Source: CAG-217 sp963605415
Lineage (GTDB): Bacteria > Bacillota > Clostridia > Oscillospirales > Acutalibacteraceae
Length of the DNA stretch: 64,000 bases
Assembly (NCBI GenBank): GCA_963605415.1
Contig: CAVCUL010000004.1
Span: forward strand, 62,001 to 126,000
Reading direction: 5' to 3'
How positions within the stretch are numbered: position 1 is the first letter of the stretch; each line of letters starts with the position of its first letter. A program made the translations under genes and the position numbers. The notes below the pieces were generated by a model that was given only the letters and a program-made list of their open reading frames with translations, was not told the origin of the DNA and searched no databases. Shown here one piece after another: positions 52,595-60,879 of the stretch.

Positions 52595-53321
52595 GCTCTT
52601 GCTCCTCCTTATCGGAAAAGCAATAATCCAAAAACGCAGAATACCCATTAAACCGGGGCTTTGTCTGCAAATATCGCTCCATCGAAGCTTCGTAATTTCG
52701 CATATTGCGCATTTGCGATTCAAAGGCCGGCACTTGCAACGGCCCGCGTTCTTCAAACAACCAGAAGAACTCAGACAGAGCGGACTTGTCCGGCGTATGA
52801 CCGTACACCGCTTGATACTCGGTAACCAGTTCTTTTGCTTCTGCCAATTGTGCCGCCGCACGCTTAGCGCGATACGCCTCTAATGTGCAGATGACCCTTG
52901 CCGGATTACCTGCGATCACACAGTCTGACGGAAATGAGCCACCAGCCACCACGCTACCTGCACCAACAATCACCCGATCACCGATAGTCGTTCCTTTCAA
53001 AATCAACGCGTTCATACCGATAAAGCAGTCATCACCGATAGTGACCTTACCTGCACTGCCGTAAATATCGCCGTACTTGGCTTTCAATACCGCCCAGTCA
53101 TAACCGTGGGTCAAGATCTTTACACCGGCGGTCAACTGTACATTCCGGCCGATCTCAATAAGCCAAGGCCGGGTAGTGTCGATCAAAATGTTGGTGGGAC
53201 GGGCAAACACTTCTGTGCCCTCGCCGATACGCATACCGGTCTTACGTAAATAAGCTAAATACGCCGAAGCACTGCGAAAGCTCCATAATTTTTCAATACG
53301 GTGCCAATACCGTTTCAGCAT
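52587..53321 (-). CDS. Hexapeptide-repeat O-acetyltransferase (CatB/WcaF-like)
   Basis: 244-residue left-handed beta-helix acetyltransferase. Hexapeptide repeats run from about 50 to 150 (IEIGRNVQLTAGVKILTHG, VTIGDDCFIGMNALILKG, IVGAGSVVAGGSF, VIAGNPARVICTL). C-terminal helical extension of about 85 residues. First gene after the promoter at 53376, so the whole operon starts here. Likely acetylates the polysaccharide or its precursor. Confidence 0.85.
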   Translation of the reverse strand: MLKRYWHRIEKLWSFRSASAYLAYLRKTGMRIGEGTEVFARPTNILIDTTRPWLIEIGRNVQLTAGVKILTHGYDWAVLKAKYGDIYGSAGKVTIGDDCFIGMNALILKGTTIGDRVIVGAGSVVAGGSFPSDCVIAGNPARVICTLEAYRAKRAAAQLAEAKELVTEYQAVYGHTPDKSALSEFFWLFEERGPLQVPAFESQMRNMRNYEASMERYLQTKPRFNGYSAFLDYCFSDKEEQEHA

Positions 53322-53375
53322 CTTTTCACCACCAAGTCACACCAGGCACAAAGCCGGGCGAATGTCATTGCTCTA

Positions 53376-53404
53376 ATTATAATATAAAAGAGGCTATTCG
53401 TCAA
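53376..53404 (-). promoter_or_regulatory. Sigma-A promoter of the EPS operon
   Basis: TTGACG (53399-53404), 17-base spacer, TATAAT (53376-53381) on the minus strand, about 55 bases before the first gene. Nearly perfect. No terminator was seen between this point and 32204. Confidence 0.87.
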
Positions 53405-53448
53405 CACACAGCAGAAAGATTGTCCATTACTTACCTTGGAAGACATCG

Positions 53449-53477
53449 TTGCAAGAGGCTGTGTATTGTGCTACACT
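53449..53477 (+). promoter_or_regulatory. Putative promoter of the 53507 gene
   Basis: TTGCAA (53449-53454), 17-base spacer, TACACT (53472-53477), 30 bases before the GTG start. Confidence 0.6.
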
Positions 53478-53506
53478 AAAAACAAAAAACCAAGGAGGCG
53501 TGCATT

Positions 53507-54118
53507 GTGGACGCCATTGAAATCCCACACTTTTACATAAACGGTGAATACGGCGGCAATCAGGACCGACTGCGGGACCCGCTGATGCGCATGGGCGGCT
53601 GCGGCGCACTCACCGCCTGTGACCTATGCATTGACCTGGCATTGCACCACACATTTGCGGCACTGTACCCCGGGGATCCGGCGCAGATCAGCCGGGCGGA
53701 TTATACCAAATTTACAAAAATAATGAAGCCCTATCTGCACCCGCGACTGCAAGGGATCAACACCACGCAGCTGTGGATCGACGGCTTCTCTGCCTACTTA
53801 CAAGACCGGGGCGAGCGCCGCATTGCACTGACCGGTATGGATCAGGCAGACGCGCCTATAGAAACAGCCGCCGCGGCCATCGCCCGGCAGCTAAGTGCCA
53901 ACATACCGGTACCCTTTTTGCTGCTGCGCACGGACAAACCGGCGCTGAAAGACTTTAACTGGCACTGGTTTTTGCTTACCGGGTGCCGGGGCAGCGGCGG
54001 AGATATGCAGGTGCAAACCGCCACTTACGGGGAGCGGCAATGGTTCCCCCTGACCCACCTGTGGCACACGCCATACACGCCAAAAGGCGGCGCGGTACTG
54101 ATCCGCCTGCCAAAATAA
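53507..54118 (+). CDS. Unknown protein resembling a C39-type cysteine peptidase
   Basis: 203-residue protein with no signal peptide or membrane segment. I do not recognise a named family. A papain-like layout is suggested by MGGCGALTACD (Cys32 in a GGCGA context), FNWHWFLLTG (His153) and the following strands. This pattern is seen in C39-like peptidases but is not proof. GTG start with AAGGAGG eight bases before. Own promoter, perfect hairpin terminator. Convergent with glgP and divergent from the EPS operon. Confidence 0.7.
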   Translation: MDAIEIPHFYINGEYGGNQDRLRDPLMRMGGCGALTACDLCIDLALHHTFAALYPGDPAQISRADYTKFTKIMKPYLHPRLQGINTTQLWIDGFSAYLQDRGERRIALTGMDQADAPIETAAAAIARQLSANIPVPFLLLRTDKPALKDFNWHWFLLTGCRGSGGDMQVQTATYGERQWFPLTHLWHTPYTPKGGAVLIRLPK

Positions 54119-54123
54119 ACGCA

Positions 54124-54155
54124 AAAAAGACTTGAACGGCCGTTCAAGTCTTTTT
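54124..54155. terminator. Bidirectional terminator between the 53507 gene and glgP
   Basis: A long perfect palindrome centred at 54139/54140 with flanking A and T runs, so the stem is followed by uridines on both strands. One of the clearest terminators in the window. Confidence 0.88.
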
Positions 54156-54157
54156 CT

Positions 54158-56539
54158 TCATCCTTTTTCAGGATATTCCGGCAATTCCACCGGGCCGATC
54201 TGCCAAATGCCGTCGGCATACTCCCCAATGGTGCGATCTGCCGAAAAGACGCCGGCGCTGCACACATTCAGCCAGCATTTGCGGGCAAAGGCTGTAGGCG
54301 CACGCAGATAGTCGCCATTGACTTGTAGCTTGGCGTGTACATAAGGCTGAAAGTCACCCAGCACATAGTACCGGTCTGCCACGCCGTCTGCCTCCGGCTC
54401 CAAAAGACTGCGTTTCAGATCCGCAAAACAGCCGGTGCCGCCGTCGGACAAGGTGCCGTCTGTCAACGCGTCCAGGCACTGCCGCAGCAGCGGATCGCTG
54501 CGATACAAAGCCTTTGGGTCATAGCCCCGGCGCAGGGCGTCCAGATCCTCGACCCGGGCGCCGAAAATATAATTATTCTCTTCCCCGGCGGCCGCCACGA
54601 TCTCCACATTGGCGCCATCATAAGTGCCCAATGTCACTGCGCCGTTGAGCATCAACTTCATATTCCCGGTACCGGAGGCCTCTGTACCGGCGGTGGAAAT
54701 TTGCTCGGACACATCCGCTGCCGGAATGATCCACTCTGCCGCCGTTACGCTGTAATCCGGCACAAACAGCACCTGCAAAAGCGGTGCCGCCTTTGGCGAA
54801 CGGGCCACATACTCCCCTACTGCGTGGATCAGCTTGATGATGGCCTTGGCGCGGGCATAACCGGGCGCTGCCTTAGCGGCAAACAGGAATGTGGTGGGGG
54901 CAAATTCCGTGATCTCTCCCTGCTCGATCTGAAAAGCCAGCGCCAAGATCCCCAGGCAGCCCAGCAGCTGGCGCTTATACTCGTGCAGCCGCTTGATCTG
55001 CACATCCAGCATACGCGCCGGGTCATAGTGCAGCCCCTGTCCCTCCAGCCACCGGGCCAGGCGGCGCTTATTTTCTTTCTTAGTCTCGCAAAAGGCCGCC
55101 AGCACCTCGCCGTTATCCGCATAGGGTTTCAACTTCTCCAGCTGGGACAAGTTGGTGATCCAGTTTTTGCTGCCCAGCCGGTGGGTCAGCAGCGCAGACA
55201 AGGATGGATTGCACAGCGCCAAAAACCGCCGCTGGGTAACGCCGTTGGTGCGGTTCAAAATTTTATCCGGGTACAGCTGCGCCCAATCCCGCAGCACCCG
55301 GCGGCGCAAAATCTCCGTATGCAAAGTCGCCACGCCGTTCACATAGCGGCACACCCAGCAGGCCAGGTCCGCCATATAAATGCGGCCGTCCCGCAGCGGG
55401 CGTACCCGGTGCCACAGCCGCTCCTCTGCGCCCAGTGCCTGCATTTCGGCACAAAACAGATCGTCCAGCTGGCACAGCAGACGGGCGATCACCGGCAGTT
55501 CCGACGCCAGGAGCGCCAGGTCCCAGCTTTCCATGGCCTCCGGCATCACCGTGTGGTTGGTGTAGCGGAACACATCCCGGGCGATATCCAGCGCCTTCTC
55601 CAGGGTCAGTCCCTGCTTGAGCAGCAGACGGATCAGCTCCGGAATGGCCAGCACCGGGTGGGTGTCGTTCAGCTGGATCACCACCGCGGCGCCCAGTTTT
55701 TCCGGCGCGGAGCCGGGGGTGCGCAAATACCGGCGCAGCAGGTCTTGCAAGGACGCGCTGCACAGGAAATACTGCTGCCGCAGCCGTAGCCGCTTGCCGT
55801 CCTCCTTTGTGTCATTGGGGTACAGCACCCGGGTCAGGTTCTCCGCTGCGGTGCGTGCAGCCACTGCCGCTGCATAATCCTGGCGGTTAAACGCGTCAAA
55901 ATCAAACGGCTCTACAGGTACACTCTCCCACAGCCGCAGGGTGGAAATATGGGCCGTTCCGTAGCCGGGAATGGGCAGATCATAGGGCACCGCCTGCACG
56001 ATGAAATCTGCAAATTCTACCGTGACCGCGTCTGCCCGGCAGCACACGCTCCAAGGGTCGCCGTATTGCAGGTCGTCCTCCACCGTTTCCACCTGAAAAC
56101 CGTCCCGGATCTGCTGGCGAAACAGCCCGCACCGATAGCGCAGACCGTAGCCGTCCAGGGGCAAATTCAGCGTGGCACCGCTGTCCAAAAAACAGGCTGC
56201 CAGCCGCCCCAGGCCGCCGTTGCCCAGGGGCGGATCCGGCACGCAGTCCAGCTGGTCAAGCTTGCGGCCGCAGGCGGTAAGCGCCGCCTCTACCTCACCG
56301 GTCAGGCCGGTGCAAAGCAGGTTGTTATACACCGCCTTGCCCAGCAGATATTCGGCAGATAAATAATACGCCCGCCGCCCGGCGCGGTGCGCCTGTAACG
56401 ACCCTTGCCAGGCCGGTTGCAGCCGTGCCAGCACAGCCCGAGCCACCACCGCGTGCAGCTGTTCCCGGGTCAGTTCCGCCACCGGGCGACGGTACAGACT
56501 GCGGGCCAGCAGTTCCAAATTTTCTTTCATATCCGGCAT
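54158..56539 (-). CDS. glgP: Glycogen/maltodextrin phosphorylase
   Basis: Removes glucose from alpha-1,4-glucans as glucose 1-phosphate. 793 residues with the GT35 signatures: YLSAEYLLGKAVYNNLL, LGNGGLGRLAACFLDS, and EASGTGNMKLMLNGA around the pyridoxal-phosphate lysine (Lys628) followed by LGTYDGANVEI. Shorter than E. coli MalP, but core residues are present. ATG at 56539 follows AGGAG. Last gene of the maltodextrin operon, 3 bp after malQ. Confidence 0.95.
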   Translation of the reverse strand: MPDMKENLELLARSLYRRPVAELTREQLHAVVARAVLARLQPAWQGSLQAHRAGRRAYYLSAEYLLGKAVYNNLLCTGLTGEVEAALTACGRKLDQLDCVPDPPLGNGGLGRLAACFLDSGATLNLPLDGYGLRYRCGLFRQQIRDGFQVETVEDDLQYGDPWSVCCRADAVTVEFADFIVQAVPYDLPIPGYGTAHISTLRLWESVPVEPFDFDAFNRQDYAAAVAARTAAENLTRVLYPNDTKEDGKRLRLRQQYFLCSASLQDLLRRYLRTPGSAPEKLGAAVVIQLNDTHPVLAIPELIRLLLKQGLTLEKALDIARDVFRYTNHTVMPEAMESWDLALLASELPVIARLLCQLDDLFCAEMQALGAEERLWHRVRPLRDGRIYMADLACWVCRYVNGVATLHTEILRRRVLRDWAQLYPDKILNRTNGVTQRRFLALCNPSLSALLTHRLGSKNWITNLSQLEKLKPYADNGEVLAAFCETKKENKRRLARWLEGQGLHYDPARMLDVQIKRLHEYKRQLLGCLGILALAFQIEQGEITEFAPTTFLFAAKAAPGYARAKAIIKLIHAVGEYVARSPKAAPLLQVLFVPDYSVTAAEWIIPAADVSEQISTAGTEASGTGNMKLMLNGAVTLGTYDGANVEIVAAAGEENNYIFGARVEDLDALRRGYDPKALYRSDPLLRQCLDALTDGTLSDGGTGCFADLKRSLLEPEADGVADRYYVLGDFQPYVHAKLQVNGDYLRAPTAFARKCWLNVCSAGVFSADRTIGEYADGIWQIGPVELPEYPEKG

Positions 56540-56542
56540 AAA

Positions 56543-58039
56543 TTACTCCTTTGCCGCTCGATCGGCGGCGCAAGTCTCAGTATATAGATCCGCCAAAATG
56601 CCCAGGGTCAGGGCACCGGGGCGCATGCGCCAACTCCAGTTGTGAGCACCCACCGTTGACGGGGTGTTGATGCGGGCACTGCTGCCTAGTCCCAGCAGAT
56701 CCTGCACCGTCAAAATACAGGTATTGGCCGGGCTGTGCAGAGCCGCAAGCATCATCTGCCGCGGCAACCGATTGGGATACCGCACACCGTAGGCGGCGCA
56801 GGCCCGGCGTATGTCTTGCCGCGGGGCGGTGGTGCACCAGCCCAGCAGCGTATCGTTATCGTGGGTGCCGGTGTAGATCACCGTATTGGGCTTGCAAACC
56901 GCTGCGCCGCTGCTGTCCCGGGAGTCAAAGTCAAATTGCAGCACCTGCGTACCGGGAAAGCCGCAGTCAGAGAGCAGCGCCCGCACCGTATCGTCCAAAA
57001 AGCCCAGGTCCTCTGCCAGCAGGGACACATCTCCCAGCGCCCGATGGAGCGCCGAAAACAGCGACAACCCCGGTCCCGGCAGCCAGCAGCCGTCCCGGGC
57101 GTCCCCGGCCCCGGCAGGCACGGAATAATAAGCGGCAAAGCCCCGAAAATGGTCCAGCCGCAGCGCGTCAAACCAGTGCAAGGCCCGCCGCAGCCGCGCC
57201 ACCCACCAGCGGTACTCTGTGCGGGCGTGGGCGCTCCAGTTATACACCGGGTTGCCCCACAGCTGACCGGTGGGGGAAAAAGCGTCCGGCGGGCACCCGG
57301 CCAGCCGAGACGGCGCACCGGAGGGCGAGAGCATAAACAGCTCCGGCGCCGCCCACACATCGGCGCTGCACGGCGCCACATAAATGGGCAGATCGCCGAT
57401 CAGGTACACGCCCCGGGCATTAGCATAAGCCCGCAGCGCCCGCCACTGACTGTCCAAAAAATATTGCAGCATTGTATGGTACAAGACCCGCTGCTCCATC
57501 TGGGCTGCCGCGCGCTCCAAGGCAGCCGGGTCACGACTGTGCAAAGGCGACGGCCACAGATAAAACCGCTCACCAAAGCGTTCACAGAGGGCACAAAACA
57601 GAGCGTAATTTTCCAGCCAATCGGCCTGACTTTGGCAAAAGCGGTCAAAATCCGCCGGTATATGGCGCACAAAGCGGTCAAACAGCCGATCAAACAGTTC
57701 TTTGCGCCCTCGGCGCACAGCCGAATAATCCACCCGGTCATCACGACCGCAGGGCAACAAATCCAAATCCGACGGCTGCAAATACCCGCTTTCCACCAGC
57801 AGCTGCGGGTCAACATACAGTGCGTCGCCTGCAAAGCTGCCGGGGCTTTGGTACGGTGAATTCCCCCGCCCTGACGGGCACAGGGGCAGCAGCTGCCAGT
57901 ACCGCTGACCGGCAGACACCAGATCATCCACAAAGCGATAAGCCGCCGCACCCATCGTGCCGATCCCATACGACCCGGGCAGAGAAAACAGCGGCAGCAG
58001 CACCCCGGCGCCACGCCGCTCCAACAAGCGGTCAGTCAC
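56543..58039 (-). CDS. malQ: 4-alpha-glucanotransferase (amylomaltase)
   Basis: GH77 disproportionating enzyme that lengthens or trims maltooligosaccharides for the phosphorylase. Motifs are GSYGIGTMG, SPYQSPGSFAGD, the nucleophile in DALRLDHFRGFAAY, the acid/base in LLAEDLGFLDD and TGTHDNDTLLGW. The GTG at 58039 with GGAGG nine bases before is preferred; it overlaps the ATPase stop by 8 bp. An ATG at 58066 would add nine residues. Confidence 0.95.
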   Translation of the reverse strand: MTDRLLERRGAGVLLPLFSLPGSYGIGTMGAAAYRFVDDLVSAGQRYWQLLPLCPSGRGNSPYQSPGSFAGDALYVDPQLLVESGYLQPSDLDLLPCGRDDRVDYSAVRRGRKELFDRLFDRFVRHIPADFDRFCQSQADWLENYALFCALCERFGERFYLWPSPLHSRDPAALERAAAQMEQRVLYHTMLQYFLDSQWRALRAYANARGVYLIGDLPIYVAPCSADVWAAPELFMLSPSGAPSRLAGCPPDAFSPTGQLWGNPVYNWSAHARTEYRWWVARLRRALHWFDALRLDHFRGFAAYYSVPAGAGDARDGCWLPGPGLSLFSALHRALGDVSLLAEDLGFLDDTVRALLSDCGFPGTQVLQFDFDSRDSSGAAVCKPNTVIYTGTHDNDTLLGWCTTAPRQDIRRACAAYGVRYPNRLPRQMMLAALHSPANTCILTVQDLLGLGSSARINTPSTVGAHNWSWRMRPGALTLGILADLYTETCAADRAAKE

Positions 58040-59144
58040 AGATACAGGCCTCCGTTTCCGAGTCAAACAAATGGAGCGCCTCCATATTGGGGTACAGCAC
58101 CGTTTGGTCGTCCTTTTGGAGTGAGACGGTGCCGGGCACCCGGGCGATCACCCGCCGCCCTCGCAGATCTGCGTACAAATAGGTCTCCGCCCCCATACGC
58201 TCCGCCATCTCCACTTGCACCCGAAAGGCCGCAGGAGCCGCTGTATTCAGCCGTGCCGGGTCTGTAGACAAATCCTCCGCCCGCAGACCCAAAAGCACAT
58301 CCCGGTCCACATACTCCGGCAGCCCGGCATGGCTTTGCAGTCGATGAGGCAAGGCCATCTCCGTACCCAGCACCTGCAATGCAAGGGCGCTCCCCCGGCG
58401 CACCAAGTGGCCGGGCAATATGTTCATCGGCGGCGTGCCGATAAACCCGGCCACAAACACATTGCAGGGGTGGGCGTACAGCTGCGCCGGTGTGTCCGCC
58501 TGCTGGATTTTGCCGTCCAGCATGACCACGATCCGATCCGCCATGGTCATGGCCTCCGTTTGGTCATGGGTCACATACACAAAGGTGGCGCCCAGCTCCC
58601 GGTGCAGCTCTGCAATGCGGGCGCGCATTTCCGTGCGCAGCTTGGCGTCCAGGTTGGAGAGCGGTTCGTCCAGCAGAAACACCGCCGGGTCCCGCACCAT
58701 GGCGCGGCCCAGCGCCACCCGCTGCCGCTGCCCGCCGGACAGGGCACGGGGCCGCCGGTTAAGATAATCGGTCAGTTCCAGCGCCTGTGCGGCCGCCCGC
58801 ACCTTGCGGTCGATCTCCACCTTGGGCACCCGCCGCAGTTGCAGGCCAAAGGCCATATTCTTGTACACCGTCATGTGGGGGTACAGTGCGTAGCTTTGGA
58901 ACACCATGGCAATGTCCCGCTCCTTGGGCGGCAGGTCGTTCACTACCCGATCGCCGATCTTTAAGGTGCCGCCGCTGATGTCCTCCAACCCGGCGATCAT
59001 ACGCAGGGTGGTAGACTTGCCGCAGCCGGACGGCCCCACTAAAATCAGAAATTCCCGATCCTGAATTTCCAAATTCAGGTCCGGTATGACGGTCACCCCG
59101 TCCTCATATGTTTTTTTAATATGCTCAAGCGAGATAGACGCCAC
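58032..59144 (-). CDS. ABC transporter ATP-binding protein, MsmK/UgpC type
   Basis: ATPase of the sugar importer, about 370 residues from the GTG at 59144 (GGGAG nine bases before). Walker A GPSGCGKSTTLRMIAG, signature LSGGQRQRVALGRAMV, Walker B VFLLDEPLSNLD and the H-loop YVTHDQTEAMTMAD, then a C-terminal TOBE domain. The longer ATG at 59396 runs into the permease. Dedicated ATPase rather than a shared one, judged by its place in the operon. Confidence 0.93.
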   Translation of the reverse strand: MASISLEHIKKTYEDGVTVIPDLNLEIQDREFLILVGPSGCGKSTTLRMIAGLEDISGGTLKIGDRVVNDLPPKERDIAMVFQSYALYPHMTVYKNMAFGLQLRRVPKVEIDRKVRAAAQALELTDYLNRRPRALSGGQRQRVALGRAMVRDPAVFLLDEPLSNLDAKLRTEMRARIAELHRELGATFVYVTHDQTEAMTMADRIVVMLDGKIQQADTPAQLYAHPCNVFVAGFIGTPPMNILPGHLVRRGSALALQVLGTEMALPHRLQSHAGLPEYVDRDVLLGLRAEDLSTDPARLNTAAPAAFRVQVEMAERMGAETYLYADLRGRRVIARVPGTVSLQKDDQTVLYPNMEALHLFDSETEACICD

Positions 59145-59173
59145 CCGGGCACACTCCCTTCCGCAGCTGCCGT

Positions 59174-60022
59174 TTAGCCCTTGACCGCACCGGCTACCAC
59201 GCCTTTGATAATATATTTTTGGCAAAACAGATAAAACACCACAATGGGGATCATGGCCAGCACCAGCATGGCCATCAGCCCGCCGTAATCCGTAGAGCCG
59301 TAGGCGCCCTGCATGGCAATTTGAATGGCCACCGGCACTGTCTTTTTCTCCGTGCCCAGCACCAGGTACGGCAGCAGATAGTCGTTCCAGATCCACATGG
59401 TGTTCAGGATCGCCACCGTCACCGCCGTGGGCTTTAGCAGCGGCAGCACCACCAAAAAGAAAGTCTGTACCGGATTGCAGCCGTCAATGGTGGCCGCCTC
59501 CTCCAATTCTCTCGGTATGCTGCGGATAAAGCCGCACAGCATAAATACCGACAGCCCGGCGCCAAAGCCGAGATAAATAAGAGGCATACCCAGTACGGTA
59601 TTCAGCTTTGCCCGCCCCACCAAATAGGTCATGGTGTACATCACCATTTGAAACGGCACGATCATACTAAAGACAAACAGGTAGTACATACCTTTAGTCA
59701 GCGCCGTGCGCACCCGCATCAGATACCAGGCGGCCATCGAGGTGCAAAGAACGATCAGCCCCACAGACACCACGGTGATCAGCAACGACCGGCCAAAGGC
59801 GGCGAAAAAGCCCCCGGCAGACAGGCCGCTGATATAGTTTTCCAGCGCCACAAAGGTCTCTTTATTGGGCAGCGCAAAGGGATCACCGGAGATATAAAGC
59901 CGGGACTTAAAGGAATTTTGCACCACTAAAAAGAGAGGCACCAAGGTCAGTGCCGCCAGCAGCACCAGCAGGAGCATTTCCGCGGCGCTTTGGGGCACTT
60001 TTTGCTTTTGTTTATTTCTCAT
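59174..60022 (-). CDS. Carbohydrate ABC transporter permease, MalG-like
   Basis: 282-residue inner-membrane permease with six predicted membrane segments and the EAA loop PRELEEAATIDGCNPVQTFF, which contacts the ATPase. ATG overlaps the MalF-like stop by 4 bp. Imports maltooligosaccharides or a related glucan; inferred from the malQ and glgP neighbours. Confidence 0.93.
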   Translation of the reverse strand: MRNKQKQKVPQSAAEMLLLVLLAALTLVPLFLVVQNSFKSRLYISGDPFALPNKETFVALENYISGLSAGGFFAAFGRSLLITVVSVGLIVLCTSMAAWYLMRVRTALTKGMYYLFVFSMIVPFQMVMYTMTYLVGRAKLNTVLGMPLIYLGFGAGLSVFMLCGFIRSIPRELEEAATIDGCNPVQTFFLVVLPLLKPTAVTVAILNTMWIWNDYLLPYLVLGTEKKTVPVAIQIAMQGAYGSTDYGGLMAMLVLAMIPIVVFYLFCQKYIIKGVVAGAVKG

Positions 60023-60867
60023 ACGCCGTGGGCCTCCCGCCGTCCGGTAACGCGCAACTGCAAAAAGGCCAGCAGCGCCACAATGATAAAGAACACCACC
60101 GCCTTGGCCTGGCCCACCCCCTGCCAGCCGCTGCGGCCGTAAAAGGTGTTATAAATATTCAGTGCCAGCAGCTCCGTCTTTTGCTCCGGGGCACCGCCGG
60201 TGAGCGCCAGGTTTTGGTCAAACATCTTAAAGGTATTGGTCAGGGTCAGAAAAGTGCAAATGGTCACCGAAGGCATCACCAGCGGCAGCTTGATGCGAAA
60301 CAGGGTCTGTGCCCGGGACGCACCATCAATGGCCGCCGCCTCCAAAAGGTCCTCCGGCACATTTTGCAGCGCCGCAATATAGATCACCATCATATAGCCG
60401 ATCAGCTGCCAGTTGGTCAGCGCCACCAGTCCCCAAAAGCCGTAGGCGGCCTTATAGGTAATATCCACCCCGGCCCAAGCCAACACGCCGTTGATAAGCA
60501 AATTCCAAATATACCCCAGCACAATCCCGCCGATGAGATTGGGCATAAAGAACACACCGCGAAAGAAATTGGTGCCCCGCAGCCCCCGGGTGAGCAGCAG
60601 TGCCAGAGAAAAGGCAAACACATTCACCGTAACGATACTCACCCCGGAGAACAGCGCCGTAAACCACATGGCGTGGAGAAAGCCGCTGTCTGCCGTAAAG
60701 GCGCGCACATAGTTTTGCAGCCCCACCCAGGCGGCGTCCGTCACCGTCTGGAACCGGGTAAAGGAAAGCCCCACCCCCAGCACAAAGGGCGCCGCAAAGG
60801 CAAAGAGAAAGGCCACCGCCGTGGGCAGCAAAAACAGCCAGCCGTATTTCTTTAGATTTTTCTGCAT
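60019..60867 (-). CDS. Carbohydrate ABC transporter permease, MalF-like
   Basis: 282-residue permease with six or so membrane segments and the EAA loop VPEDLLEAAAIDGASRAQTL. Lacks the extra periplasmic loop of E. coli MalF, as usual in Gram-positives. Starts 12 bp after the binding-protein gene. Confidence 0.93.
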   Translation of the reverse strand: MQKNLKKYGWLFLLPTAVAFLFAFAAPFVLGVGLSFTRFQTVTDAAWVGLQNYVRAFTADSGFLHAMWFTALFSGVSIVTVNVFAFSLALLLTRGLRGTNFFRGVFFMPNLIGGIVLGYIWNLLINGVLAWAGVDITYKAAYGFWGLVALTNWQLIGYMMVIYIAALQNVPEDLLEAAAIDGASRAQTLFRIKLPLVMPSVTICTFLTLTNTFKMFDQNLALTGGAPEQKTELLALNIYNTFYGRSGWQGVGQAKAVVFFIIVALLAFLQLRVTGRREAHGV

Positions 60868-60879
60868 ACCGTCGTTCCT

